From assembly GCA_036429605.1 (NCBI GenBank), contig CM071589.1, forward strand, positions 6,386,001-6,450,000: a stretch of DNA of 64,000 nt, written 5' to 3'. The stretch is from Cladobotryum mycophilum. Taxonomy: Eukaryota > Ascomycota > Sordariomycetes > Hypocreales > Hypocreaceae. Shown here piece after piece: positions 51,289 through 64,000 of the stretch; position 1 is the stretch's first letter; every line of letters starts with the position of its first letter. The translations under genes were made by a program, and so were the position numbers. The notes under the pieces were generated by a model that was not told the DNA's origin, made no database searches, and saw only the letters and a list, made by a program, of their open reading frames with translations.

Positions 51289-54200
51289 ATGGCTGCGGAA
51301 CAAGGCCTCAATGGCTTAATCGAGGACTCGACAGGTGAGCAGCAGTATGCCGCCTCCACGGATCCATATGCATTGCTCGACTCCGTCAGTGCCTCGCCGT
51401 CAGCACCTGCCGAGCATCTCGACCAGATCTGGAAATGGAACGCCTCAGTGCCGGATCCGGTACAAGGCTGCGTTCACCATCTCATCTCCGAAATAGCTGC
51501 CAGCCAGCCGGATGCCTTGGCGGTTTGCGCCTGGGATGGAGATTTCACCTACTCACAACTCGAGGAAAAGGCCAATGCGGTCGCTCGCCTCCTCATCGAG
51601 AAGGGCATTGCTCCCAAATCTAGCGTGCCCATATTATTCCCCAAGTCGAAATGGACTTGCGTGGCCAGGTTAGGTGTGATCAAGGCTGGATCCAGTGTCG
51701 TTGCCCTCGATGCCACTCAGCCTGATATAAGATTACGATCCATTGTGCAGCGGGTACAGCCGAGCATAATCATCTCCTCGGCGGTTCATCGAGAGAGAGC
51801 GTCAGAATTGGCGAATGTGACGGTGGTGCAACTTGATGATGCACTCTTGGAGACGCTGGACCGTCAAAAAGAGACTTCTTCCATTCAACTTCCCACCGTT
51901 TCACCATCAGATACTGTATACATCTCATTCACATCGTACGTAGCCTTCCCAAGCCTCCTTCCCAACGCTCCGTGGAAGAAATGAATGCTGACCCTGCAAA
52001 AAACGTACAGTGGAACAACAGGTCAGCCGAAAGGTGCTTGCATCAGCCATGCCAATGTCAGAAGCACGGTTCGCTACCAGGGCGAAAAGCTTGGGTTTAA
52101 TCGGTGGTCGCGTGTTTTTGACTTTGCCCCTTACTCCTTCGATGTGTCGTGGAGTAACTTTTTACACACACTCTGTGCTGGAGGATGTCTGTGCATCGCC
52201 TCCGAGCAGGACATGCTTAACAACCTTTCGTCGGCCATCAGAAGCTTTAAAGTAACATTGATAAACATCACTCCGACAGTCTTGCGAACGGTCAGTCCCA
52301 TACCACCAACTCTTGAAATAGTACTCCTAAGTGGTGAGATGCCCTACCGCGAAAATATTACAAAGTGGGCTGGAAACGTGAGACTCGTCAACACCTATGG
52401 CCCCACGGAATGCACTTTCAAGGCCGCATTTTCGACCATCGATGCTTCCGAAGAGGGTCGTCCAAGCATCGGGAGGGGAGTTGGATTCTCAACATGGATT
52501 GTCGACGCAAATGATGGCGACAAGCTTGTGTCCATAGGCTCCGTAGGAGAGCTATATCTGGAAGGCCCCCAAGTCGGTCAGGGGTATCTAGCAGATCTGG
52601 AACAGACGGCCTCAGCGTTTATCAAAGACCCCTCGTGGCTGCTTGCCAGGAACGATGGCCACCCTGGTAGACACGGCAGACTTTACAAGACGGGAGATCT
52701 TGTCAAGTACCTTCCCGACGGAAGATTGCTCTTTGTTGGCCGCAAAGATGCTTCTCAACTAAAAATCAGGGGTCAGAGGGTTGAGATTGGCGACGTCGAG
52801 CATCATGTGCGTGCTTGCCTTAATGATGCCCTTCAAATCATCGCAGATGTAATAATTCCCCGCGGGAGTGATACCTCCTCGCTCGCACTTTTTGTCGTGG
52901 TCAAGGACCAGGATAATGAACGAGTTAAAGGTTTGGTGGATGGCCTGGTGGAGAGGCTGCCGGATATTCTGCCAGGATTCATGATTCCCACCATCTACTT
53001 TCCCGTTGATGAGATTCCGATCGCTGCTACTGGCAAAGTAGACAGGCGGCACCTCCGAGAGAGGGGGAGCGCTCTGGCATGGTCCGAGATTGTTGAGCGG
53101 CAGTCAACCATCATGTCTGCCAGGGAATATTATGAGCCATCCAACGATGTCGAAAGACAGCTCTGCCAGATCTGGGCAGAGGTCCTGAGCTTGGATGCCA
53201 CTACAATTAGTACGGCAGACAATTTCCTTCGCCTGGGAGGCGATTCAATCGCCGCTATGCGTGTGGTTGCAGCTGCCCGCGAGATGGGATTGTCATTGAC
53301 GGTTGCGGACCTGTTCAAAACCCCCATACTTGTCGATTTGGCTCAAGTCGCCAAACCTGAAAGCGTGTCTCAGATGGAGGGCGAAATTCCGCCATTTTCT
53401 TTATTAAATGGAGAAAAAGACACTGCTAGTCTGTGCGAAGAAGCTGCAAGAATATGTGGAGTTGACATTGCTGAGATTGAAGATGTTTATCCATGTACAC
53501 CACTTCAAGAGGGAATGATGGCATTGACCACGAGAAGCGAAAGGGTGCCAAACGGACAAGACCTCTCCAGTCTCGCCCTCAACTATATTTCAAGGACCGC
53601 CTATGAATTGCCCGGCCAGATTGATGCTGAACAATTCGAAAAGGCCTGGTCGGGTGTTGCACGGTATACGCCCATCATTCGAACTAGAATTATCGATCTG
53701 CCTGGCCAAGGTCTCGTTCAGGTTGTGATCAATTCTCCAGTAGTGCTGCATCAGTACCAGCAGCTGGGTAGCTTTTTGGAAGATGTGAGACCTATGGGCC
53801 TGGGCACTCCATTGTGCCGAGCAGCTCTTGTCCGAGACGATGCTGCATGCCATTTTGTTCTTGAAATGCATCATTCAACCTTTGACGGGTGGTCTAGCGC
53901 TCTCGTCTTGGATGCTGTAGAGGCTGCTTATCAAGAAAACCAGGCGGAACAACAGCCACTTGCTCCCCTTCAGCCCTTCATCAAGCATGTATTGGGAGCA
54001 AACAACGAAAAAGCAGCTTCATTCTGGCAAGATCAACTAGCAGGCTCCGAAGCTGTAGTTTTCCCACCACCCGACTACCAGCCAAAGAAGAAGTTGGACT
54101 TGAGTCACACCATCTCCCATCTGAAGTGGCCGCGCTCGGGAATCACTCCGTCATCAATAGTGCGCTCAGCACTTACCCTGTTGTTGGCTTCGTATACCAA

Positions 54201-57200
54201 TTCCGATGAGATCAAGTACGGAGAAACTCTCAGTGGTAGGCAGGCGCCTATCGCGGGCATAGAACGAATCGCTGGTCCCACCATTGCTACGGTTCCAGTA
54301 AGGGTGAAAGTCGACTGGGAGCAGACGGTAGAGGGATTACAGAAACAGATTCAAAGGCAAGCCGTAGAGTTTACTGAACACGAGCAGTTTGGCCTCCAGC
54401 GGATCCAGCGTGTCAACGAAGATGCCGAGGAAGCGAGCCACTTCCAGCTCCTGCTCGTCATTCAACCAGCTCAGCAAGGAACAAGTCAAAAGGCGGGAGG
54501 ACTTTTCTCTCAGGCAAAGAGTATCATCACCGCTACAGAAAACGGAGTTCCGGAGGGAGAGCATCGGGACTCGCAGAACGCTGGGCTCAGGCTTGTGGAA
54601 AAGGATGGACAGGCGGACAGCATGGGCATCTATAACCCCTACGCCATGATGATCATTTGCCAGTTGGAAGATTCCGGTCTTACCTTCAAGGTAAATTTTG
54701 ACTCGGGCGCTATGGAGCAGAAGGAAGTTGAGCGATTTTCTCAACAGCTCGAGAACATTCTCAGGCAATTGTGCAACCAGGAGCTTGCAGCGGCAAAGGT
54801 GCGAGACATCGCAGCTGTCAGCAATGAGGATCTTGCGGACGTCTGGGAGTGGAACAGAGTCTACCCTGAGGCGTGCCACGTATCTGTGCCTGATATGGTT
54901 GATGAAAGGGCCGGAGTTGATCCCGAGGCCATCGCTATATCATCATGGGACAAGCAGTTAACGTATCAGCAACTGAAGAACGTGACGAGTGTGCTTGCAA
55001 GACGATTGCGTGAAGAAGGCGTCGGAAGAGGATCCATCGTCGTACTAAGTTTCGAGAAATCTGCATGGCTGAGTGTTAGTATGCTATCTGTCTTGAAAGC
55101 CGGTGGTTGCGCAGTACCACTGTCTGCACCTACTTCTAGTGAACGAGCTCATGAGATTGTCCATACTCTAGAGCCCAAGCTCGTCATCACATCAAGTGTA
55201 TCGCATGCATCTTCATTTCAAGGATTGGCGCCTGCATTCTCCATACACGAACTCATTGCAACTGATCAGAAAGAGCATGAATATGTGGACAAGTTCCATG
55301 TCCCTTACCCCTCGGACCCTGCAGTCATCTTATTCTCCTCTGGGTCAACAGGACAGCCAAAGTCGATGCAGTGGAGCCAGATGAACCTATCAACTAATAT
55401 CTATAACGCTTCGTTCAACTTATATCTCGATTCTTCTAGCAGAGTGTTTCAGTTTGCCGGTTACGAATTCGATGTGAGCACTGTAGAGTCGCTGGCGGCG
55501 TTGTCTGTGGGAGCCTTCTTGTTCGTTCCGTCAGAATCAGACAGAAATAACCGACTTGTCGCGGCAATCAATGATTCAAAGGCCAATTGGTTGGGTCTAA
55601 CGCCATCGGTATCCGAGACCCTTACGCCTGGAGAGACGCCGTTACTAAAGACGCTGGTGCTTGCGGGTGAAAAGCTGCAATACAAGGTAGCGCATAGGTG
55701 GATCGACCATGTTGAGCGTTTGTATAACTGGTATGGGCCAGCGGAGACCTCCATGTTGTGTTCTTGTCTGGTTGACAAGGAGACGTGGAAACCTTGGATG
55801 GTCGGTAGAACAACAGCAGGTCTAACGTGGCTCGTCGATCCGAAGAACCCTAATGTTCTCGCTCCCATCGGTGCGGTTGCCGAGCTTGTTGTTGAGGGAC
55901 CAATCGTTTCAAAATATGCTGGCAAAAACGGCCCCGCGTTGAACGAAAAGGTTCTTATTTCGCCCTCGTGGCACCCGCGTGGTCACGGTGACGTGCCTGG
56001 ACGAACTGGGACGCTCTACCTGAGTGGGGATCTCGTGAAATATGCTGCAGATGGAAGGGTCATCTTCATCAGTCGCAGATCAGAGTCTCAACGAAAGCTT
56101 CGAGGACAGAGAGTCGAGTTGGGCGAAATCGAGCTGCGCGTTCAGTCTTTCCTCTCTGGCAAGCTCAAGCTCATGGTAGTGGCCGAAATATTTTGCCCTG
56201 CCAACAGTGTTGTCGAGAACCTGGCCCTCTTTGTCAGTCCCGTTAATCCCGAAGAGGTGGAGGAAGACGCCGTGGCCTTTATCCAGCGAGTTCTACCCGT
56301 AGACGAGATTGAGACATATCTGTTGTCCGTTTTGTCATCGTACATGGTCCCCAAGATGTACATCCCCCTGGAAAGAATGCCAACAAACCACTCAGGAAAG
56401 ACTGACAGGAAGCGTCTGCGTCAAATTGGAAGCTCACTCACGTATGACCAGCTTGCGGCGATGCAGCCCTCACGGCGAGAGGCAAGGGAGCCTTCTTCTG
56501 ATGTAGAGAAGCAACTACAACATATTTGGGCAGATATTATTGGCATGGCGCCGGATTCAGTATTTGCCACTGACAACTTCTTCCGTCTGGGTGGTGACTC
56601 GGTTGGCGCAATGCGCCTTGTTGCGGCAGCGCTTCGTCGGGACCTCGTATTGACTGTTACGGATGTCTTTGAAGCCCCAGTGCTTGAAAACATGGCCACA
56701 AGAGTCCGGTATGACTCTGATACCTTTGAGGAGGAAGAGATCCCGCCATTTTCGCTTCTTAGCGACGGTATCAGTGAGACTGAAAGTCGTTCACTCGCAG
56801 CCCGTGCATGCTCCGTGCCAGAACGTCGGTTGGTTGATATGTATCCATCTACAGCCCTTCAACAAGGTCTGCTTGCTTTGGGGTCTAGACGACACGGCCA
56901 GTACGTTTCGCGTAGTGTTCTAAAACTTCAAGACAATGTCGATGCTGAAAAGCTGCAAAAGGCGTGGTTGGCCGCGGTTGAAAAGCTGGCTATTTTGAGG
57001 ACGTGCATCATTGACATTCCAGGACAAGGGCTGGCACAGGTGGTTCTTGATAGCCTCCCCATGCGCTCTGGTAGCGATTTGAACTCCTACTTGGACGAGG
57101 ACGAGCGAGAACCTATGGGCTTGGGTACAGAGCTTTGCCGAGTCGCTATAGTCGACCGCAATTTCATCTTCACTATTCATCACTGCACTTACGACGGCAG

Positions 57201-60200
57201 CATTCTGCAGCTGATCCTGGATGAAATAGAGTCACAATATCTCGACCAGGCAGGAGCAATGATCACGCCTTACCAAAACTTCATTAAGCATCTAGGCAAA
57301 GTTGACGTACAGGAAACAGCCGAGTTTTGGAAGAAGCAGCTTGCAAACTCAGAATCAAGGCAGTTTCCCCTCCTCCCCTCCTCCACATACGAACCACAAG
57401 CCAACGCCGAACTAGAGTATTCTGTCTCAGTGGACTGGCCACAAACAGGAGTAACACCGTCAACGATCATACGTTCAGCTTGGTCTGTTCTGGCCTCTCA
57501 GTACACATCGTCTAGTGATGTAATGTTCGGACTCACAGTCAGCGGAAGACAAGCAAACATGCGAGGTCTAGAGAGCTGCGGTGGCCCGACCATTTCGACA
57601 GTGCCCATGGCCATCTCCATTGATTGGGATGAGTCAATTGAGAGCTTCCTCGCGCGGCTGCAGCGCCAAGTGATTGAAATGACGCCGTATGAACAATATG
57701 GATTGCAGAACATTCGACGCCTCCACCAAGATCTCGATATCCAAACTCTTCTCGTCGTGCAACCTGTAGCCGAAGGAAAGAGGCTACACGAGGACAGCCT
57801 GCTCTTCAAGGCACGTAGCTTTTCCTCGACTCTTAGCACCAGGGGAACCGACCCTTTCAACACGTATGCCCTGATGTTGATATGCGAGCTGACAACCTCC
57901 GGTCTGCATCTGAAAATGAGTTTTGACGATCATGTCATTCCTAAGAAGCAAATGAATCGCATAGCGCTCCAATTTGAGACTATCATTCGACAATTCTGCA
58001 CGGGCAACATTGCTACAACAAAACTCGATACCGTCCAGACTGCCAGCGACATTGATCTAAGCCTGATCTGGGGTCAGAATGCACAGCTTCCCGAGGAGTC
58101 AAAGTCTTGCACGCATCAATTGATCGCCCTGGCAGCTGGGAAACAACCAGAGAAGGTGGCAATAGATGCCTGGGATGGCCAATTCTCTTATCAGCAAGTT
58201 GAAGAGCTGTCCACTCATCTCTCTCACAGCTTGATCAGCCTTGGAGTTACTAAGGGGTCTGTTATTGCGTTATGCTTCGAAAAGTCAAAGTGGACTGCCA
58301 TAGCACAGCTGGCCGTGTTGAAAGCAGGAGCCGTCACCTTGCTACAATCAGTCGCCGTGCCAGATGAGCGAATCGGCAAGGTCTTCAAGAATGTTGGCGT
58401 TCAGCTCGTAGTTGCCTCCGAATCCCGCGTAGAAGTGGTTTCGAAATACGCTCGCTGCTTCACCATCGATGAGCTCTCGAAGGCTTCTGGTAACGAATTG
58501 ACCATCAACTTACCAGTGGTGGATTTACGCGATTCAGCTGCCATCATGGTCTCATCTGGAAGTACTGGTGAACCAAAGCAAATCCTCTGGAGCCACAGGA
58601 ACATGACGGCAAACGTCAAGGGACACGGTCAATCTGTATCAATGAACGAGTCGTCCCGCGTCTTTCAATTCTCCTCGTACGACTTTGATGTCAGCACCGT
58701 TGAGGTCATGTCAACTCTCGTAAACGGGGGTTGCCTGTGTATCCCATCAGAGTCTGAACGAGTCAATGATATGTCTGTTGCTATCAGCCGCTTTGGTGCG
58801 ACCTACCTAGGTATTACACCCTCAGCGGTAAAGCTTCTCCGTCCCGAGGATGTGCCCAGCCTATCCGTTCTTGTGCTCGCTGGTGAAAATTTTGGTAAAG
58901 AAGAGGTCAATAGATGGAGAGGCAAGTGCCATGTCATTAATTGGTACGGCCCTGCTGAGGGATCTTCAACATCTTTCTGTGCTGCCGATACAGATACTTG
59001 GTACAGCGGAGTCATTGGACGGGTCAACTCAAAGAATCCAAGCCTCTGCTGGCTTATTGATCCAAGGAATCACAACAGACTCGTGCCATTTGGTGCAGTT
59101 GGTGAGATTGCCCTCGAGGGACCCTTGTGTGCTCAAGGCTACATCGGCAACCCTGAGTTGACGGGACGAGTGTTCTGCAAGGATCCAAGTTTCCTCTCTT
59201 TCGGACAGGGGCCGGAAAAGCCAGGAAGACATGGTCGCATATACCGCACCGGTGACCTGGCGAGATACGATGCCCGTGGTGACTTGGTATTGCTGGGGAG
59301 GAGAGACACCCAGCTCAAGATTCGCGGTCAGCTTGTTGCTCCGGCAGAAGTAGAGAACCAGATACGCCAGAGTCTCGCATTATCAGATGATATTGAGGTG
59401 GTTGTGGATGCTCTCGTGCCCAAGAGTGGCGAGAACCTTACCTTGGTCGCTTTCATCACCTTGTCCACTCAGGATGAAGTCGAAAAACTAACTACCGGAC
59501 TGAATGAGAAGCTCAAGACAATACTGCCTGCCTACGCAGTTCCATCCTACTACATACCAGTTTCAGTCATTCCAACTACTGCGACAGGCAAGAGAGACCG
59601 CACTCGTCTCCTAGAAATTGGTTCGTCATTCGATCCACCACGTCAACTATCCGGCAGCACGTGGAGAGAACCCGCAACCACTGCTGAGAGGACGTTGCAG
59701 AAGCTGTGGTCTCTTTCACTTGGAGTAGATTCCGAGTCAATCTCTGCCAGTGATAGCTTCCTCCGACTTGGCGATTCTATTCAGGCCATGCGCTTGGTTG
59801 GAATAGCACGTCGTCAAGGTCTGTTGTTAACAGTTGCTGAAATCTTCCAGCACCCAATCCTCGCAGACATGGCAAACCGTCTCAAGAACCGAGAAGACGT
59901 AGATGAAGAGGACACCATAGGCCCTTGCACACTGCTTGCTCCGGGTCAGGACATTGAGCTCGCGCGCAGTCATGCGGCTTCCGTATGTGGAGTAAATGAG
60001 GGTGAAATCGAAGACCTTTTTCCTTGCACACCATTGCAGGAAGGTCTTCTTGCTTTGACAATGAAGCGCCAAGGAGACTACACTGGCCGCAACGTACTCA
60101 AACTCGACCCATCAGTCGATATTGCTCGGTTCAAGGAGGCTTGGGAAAAGGTTGTGCAAACAATACCGATCCTACGAACACGAATCATTGATCTCTCAGG

Positions 60201-63200
60201 CCAAGGCTTAGTCCAAGTAGTCATTCGAGTACATGACTGCTGGACAAAGGCAGACAGTGTAGATGATTACCTCGGAAAAGAAAAGAAGCCACCAATGGGT
60301 TTGGGAGCTCCCCTTATGAGATGTGGGCTTTTCCCGAGTAGTTTCATGAACGGCTCAACACCATTGCAGAACGGCAATCACACCAATGGTACTCAGGAGT
60401 TTTACTTTGCGTTAACGATGCACCACTCCATCTACGACGGATTGACTACACCATTGATATTGGAGACGTTGGAGAATATATACAACAATGTGACACCACT
60501 CCGCCATTCCCCCTTCCAGTCATTTGTCAAATACCTCGCCGGTCGAGACAAGGATGCAGAAGCCAAGTTCTGGGAAACACAATTTGAGGGTCTGGAAGCG
60601 GCACAATTCCCCGCTCTACCATCTTCGACATACCAGCCTCAAACTGATTCTACATTCACACACTCGATTGAGGATGTTGCTTGGAGAGCGGATGATATCA
60701 CCCCTTCAACTGTGATACGCTCTGTATTTGCGCTTCTTTGCTCGCAGTATTCGAACACACTCGATGTAGTATTTGGAACGGTTGTTGCTGGTCGCAAGGC
60801 GCCTGTTGGAGGTATTGAGAGACTGGCTGGTCCTACGATAGCTACCTTACCGATCAGAGTCAAGATTGATGGTGTGCAAAAGGTTGAACAGCTCCTTGCT
60901 ACTCTACAGAACCAAGCGACTGAGATGATTCCGTACGAACAAACTGGGTTATCTGCACTACGACAGATTAGCGACGAGGCGCAACAAGCATGCCAGTTCC
61001 AGACGCTGCTGGTCATACAGCCTGGCGAAGAGAACATTAAAGACAGCAGTCTGTTTGTTCCCGAAGTCCCCCACGGCGGGGCCGAAGTTGAAGCTCGCCG
61101 CTACTTTGGCTTCAACTCTTACGCATTATCCGTCATTTGCACTCTTGAGGATGGACGACTCAAGATGGAATTCTGCTTCGACTCTGCTGTGATCGAGCAG
61201 GAGACTATTCACAAAATGGCGGAGCACTTTGAGCACTTGCTGGGAAAGCTTTGCACTCAGGGCTTAGACGAGGCACCAATTTCCGATGTCAACATGATGA
61301 CAGACCAAGACCTGAATCAGGTCTGGGGGTGGAACTCTGAAGCACACCAGACGGTTGAAAAAACCATGCACAGCCTCATCACAGAGATTGCCCAAGCTCA
61401 ACCAGACGCCGTAGCAATCTCTGCCTGGGATGGCGAGATAACCTATAGAGATTTGGATAGGTTTTCTGACAAGATTGCACACCATTTGGTTGAACTCGGA
61501 GTTGGACGAAATATTTTTGTTCCTCTCTGCTTTGAGAAGTCTCTTTTCACCATGGTTGGCTATTTGGGAGTTATAAAAGCAGGTGGTGCTGGAGTTTTAT
61601 TTGATCCCGCGGTTCCAGAATCACGTCTTAAGGCCATTGTGGAACAAGTGAAACCGAAGCTGATCATTTGCTCACCCACAAACAAGATCCTAAGCTCCAA
61701 ATTGGTCTCTGAGGTATTGGTGCTAAGTGCCGACTCGGACGTCATTACGAATGAGAATACCAGTACCAAAGAGTTGCCGTACGTTGATCCGTCAGACCTC
61801 ATGTATGCCGTCTTCACGAGTGGAAGTACGGGTACCCCGAAGGGTTGCCTAACTCAGCATCGACACTTTACAAGTGCCGTGACCCATCAGCGAACGCTCA
61901 TAGCGCTAGACAACACCTCACGGGTGTATGATTTCTCATCGTATACATTTGATGCGGTCTATTGGAGCGCCTTCCATACCCTCACATCTGGCGGAACTCT
62001 CTGCATCCCAAGCGAAGTCGAAAGGAAGAGCGACTTGACGGAGAGCATCCGCAGATTCAAGACGACAGATATCTTCTTTACCCCGTCCACTTCACGCTTA
62101 GTTGACCCTTCAGTGATACCGACGTTGCGCAACTTTTATGTCGGCGGAGAAGTTGTCACGAGGGATGACGTTGCTCGATGGATGCCATATGCAAACACCA
62201 TCATTACATACGGACCATCAGAATGCTCCGCAATTACGGTGTACTGGAAGGTACCAAGCCAGATGCCTTCAAAGCTCTCCATCGGTCAGGGAATAGGTGT
62301 ATCGGGCTGGATCGTAGACCCGCGCTCTAGCGACAAGCTGTCCCCGATTGGCACAGTTGGAGAGCTATACCTGGAGGGACCGCTCGTAGGTCAAGGATAT
62401 TTGGGTGATGAGACAAAGACTGCTGCTTCCTTTATTGAGGACCCAGAATGGCTGGCCAAGGGAAGCCCTGATAGTAGTGTTCCCGGGCGAAGAGGGCGAT
62501 TGTATAAAACAGGAGACCTCGTCAAGTACAATCCGGCGGACGGTACGCTGACCTTTGTTGAAAGGAAGGATACGCAGGTAAAACTCCGTGGACAGAGAAT
62601 CGAACTCTCCGAAGTCGAACACCATGTTCGCCAGGGCTTGACTGGCAAGTTGGCGTCACCGACAGCGATCGCGGAAGTCATTGTCCCCACCGTCACTGGA
62701 AGACCCACGCTCGTCGTCTTCGTACAGGTTGAGTCGAGTGAGAAGTCCAAGCTCAACGGGCTGACGGATGAACTCGATGATATGCTTCACCAACAATTAC
62801 CCGTCTACATGGTGCCAGCTGCATATATAGAGATCGAGTCCATGCCACTGGCACCCAGTGGTAAAACAGACCGACGACGCCTGCGTGAGATTGGAGCTAC
62901 CCTTACCCTAGAGCAAATGGCTGGGTCAGGGGGCTTGCGAACGGCGATGCTCAGCTCACAGAGTCGGAGCTATCTCTTCAGCAATTATGGATAACGGTCT
63001 TGGGAGTCCCGGCCGAGGTGATTCACAAAAACAGCAGCTTCCTGCGTCTAGGTGGAGATTCCATTTCTGCCATGCGTCTGTCCGCTCTGGCTCTAAGTCG
63101 GGGTGTCTCCTTGACGGTTCAAATCATTCTCCAGACTTCGCGACTATCAGAAATGGCCAGCGCCATGTCCAACTTGGATTCCAATTCTGCATTCCATGGA

Positions 63201-64000
63201 GATGTAGTTGTGCCCTTTTCACTACTAAAGCACCCCGAGAGTAAAGACAAGGCACTCAGCTACATAGCAAAGAAGTGTGACATCGATGCTTCAAATATTG
63301 AGGACGTATTCCCTTGCACTGGAGTACAAAAGTCACTTCTTTCCATGACAGCAAAATCCGAAAACTCCTATGTGGCCAGATTCCTGCTACAGCTTCGAGA
63401 TGGCGTTGACGTTGATCGTCTTAAACAGGCCTGGGAGAGCGTGAGCCAAACTGCGGCACCTATCCTTCGCTCGAGGATAGTCGATGTTCCCACAGAAGGC
63501 CTCGTCCAGGTGCTAGTTAATGGGCCATTAGAATGGGATGTCAGCAACAGTGTTGAAACGTACCTAAAGTTTGACCAAAACAAATCAATGGGTTTGGGCA
63601 AATCTCTGAGCCGGTTGGCGATTGTTGGAGACTCAAAGACTGGAGGGTTGGGTTGCATTTTTACCCAACATCATGCCATCTACGACGGACACTCTCTAGA
63701 TTTGCTCTTCACAGAAGTGTCAAAGACATACGCTGGAGTCATTGACGACAGTCCCGTCGCTCCCTTCCAAGCATTCATCAAGCACGTTATGAGTATCGAT
63801 GATAAAGAAGCAAGCCAATTCTGGAGTCTCCAGTTTGCAGATCTCGAGGCGGCCCCATTCCCGTCGTTGCCAAAGGAGGATTATCAACCCAAAGCCGACA
63901 GCACAGTACGTCGCCATCTTGCGGGTATTGAATGGCCAAAGAGAGACGCCACGGCGTCGACCACAATAAGAGCAGCCTGGTCCATTCTGACAGCTCGCTA
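51289..64000 (+). CDS. non-ribosomal peptide synthetase, partial (A-T-C)x4, runs off the window
   Basis: Exon 1 is 51289-51935; a 75-bp intron (GTACGT ... TACAG) is followed by exon 2 from 52011 to the window end. Domains by position: A1 51430-53060, T1 53140-53350, C1 53440-54800; A2 54840-56420, T2 56490-56700, C2 56780-58030; A3 58060-59620, T3 59670-59880, C3 59930-61290; A4 61320-62900, T4 62960-63170, C4 from 63230 (incomplete). A domains have YGP[TAS]E and the A10 lysine; C domains have HHxxxDG (HHSTFDG, HHCTYDG, HHSIYDG, HHAIYDG). T1, T2 and T4 keep LGGDS; T3 reads LGDS. No epimerase or methyltransferase is seen. Between A4 and T4 the frame shifts by one base at the five-G run 62929-62933. 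It activates amino acids and condenses them on carrier domains; the product is unknown. Confidence 0.95.

Noticed and set aside
51985..52010. Start of a separate NRPS gene at 51985
   Set aside because: These bases are the end of the 75-bp intron; the A3 core motif of A1 is reconstituted across the splice.

Overview
The window is nuclear DNA of a filamentous ascomycete, most likely a Sordariomycete and probably Hypocreales. The basis is short GT-AG introns (about 55-110 bp) with CTAAC/CTGAC branch sites, long gaps full of microsatellites, recognisable fungal housekeeping genes, a Tad1-like LINE and a giant NRPS gene. The clade is inferred from overall gene character, not from a search. There are 22 host protein genes plus the two ORFs of the LINE. 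No tRNA, rRNA or CRISPR array was found.

Left part (1-40605), ordinary chromosome: a gene-poor first 4.4 kb; a small secreted cysteine-rich protein; a four-pass membrane protein; a small mitochondrial-type protein; a DHCR24-like FAD oxidoreductase; the DEAD-box helicase HAS1; a peroxisomal nitronate monooxygenase; a disordered fungal protein; an 87-residue membrane protein on four exons (one of 13 nt) next to ribosomal protein L38; a dimeric-barrel-like protein; mevalonate kinase (ERG12) convergent with a farnesyl/geranylgeranyl transferase alpha subunit carrying an unknown N-terminal region; a coiled-coil protein; MTR2-like and mitochondrial MetRS genes sharing a promoter; a NAT9-like acetyltransferase; a conserved two-exon unknown; a GrpB-family protein; a CK2-alpha paralogue with a rearranged DWG motif; and a 2OG-Fe(II) oxygenase.

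Middle (40683-46472): a full-length, apparently intact Tad-like LINE with a 15-bp target-site duplication and an A11 tail, inserted 92 bp upstream of the inferred oxygenase start codon.

Right part (46473-64000): an accessory secondary-metabolite locus broken up by AT-rich tracts. A pyrroline-5-carboxylate reductase, an isopenicillin-N-synthase-like 2OG dioxygenase and a long NRPS (A-T-C repeated four times, running off the window) lie together, the last two divergent from an 833-bp promoter. A dioxygenase plus a P5C reductase beside an NRPS is the enzyme pair used elsewhere to make methylprolines from leucine or isoleucine, so the product is inferred to contain a substituted proline.

A cross-cutting observation: four otherwise intact genes (HAS1, RPL38, the 2OG oxygenase, the NRPS) each have one apparent missing base, always in a G/C homopolymer of 5-6. 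This looks more like a sequence-quality signature than independent gene death.
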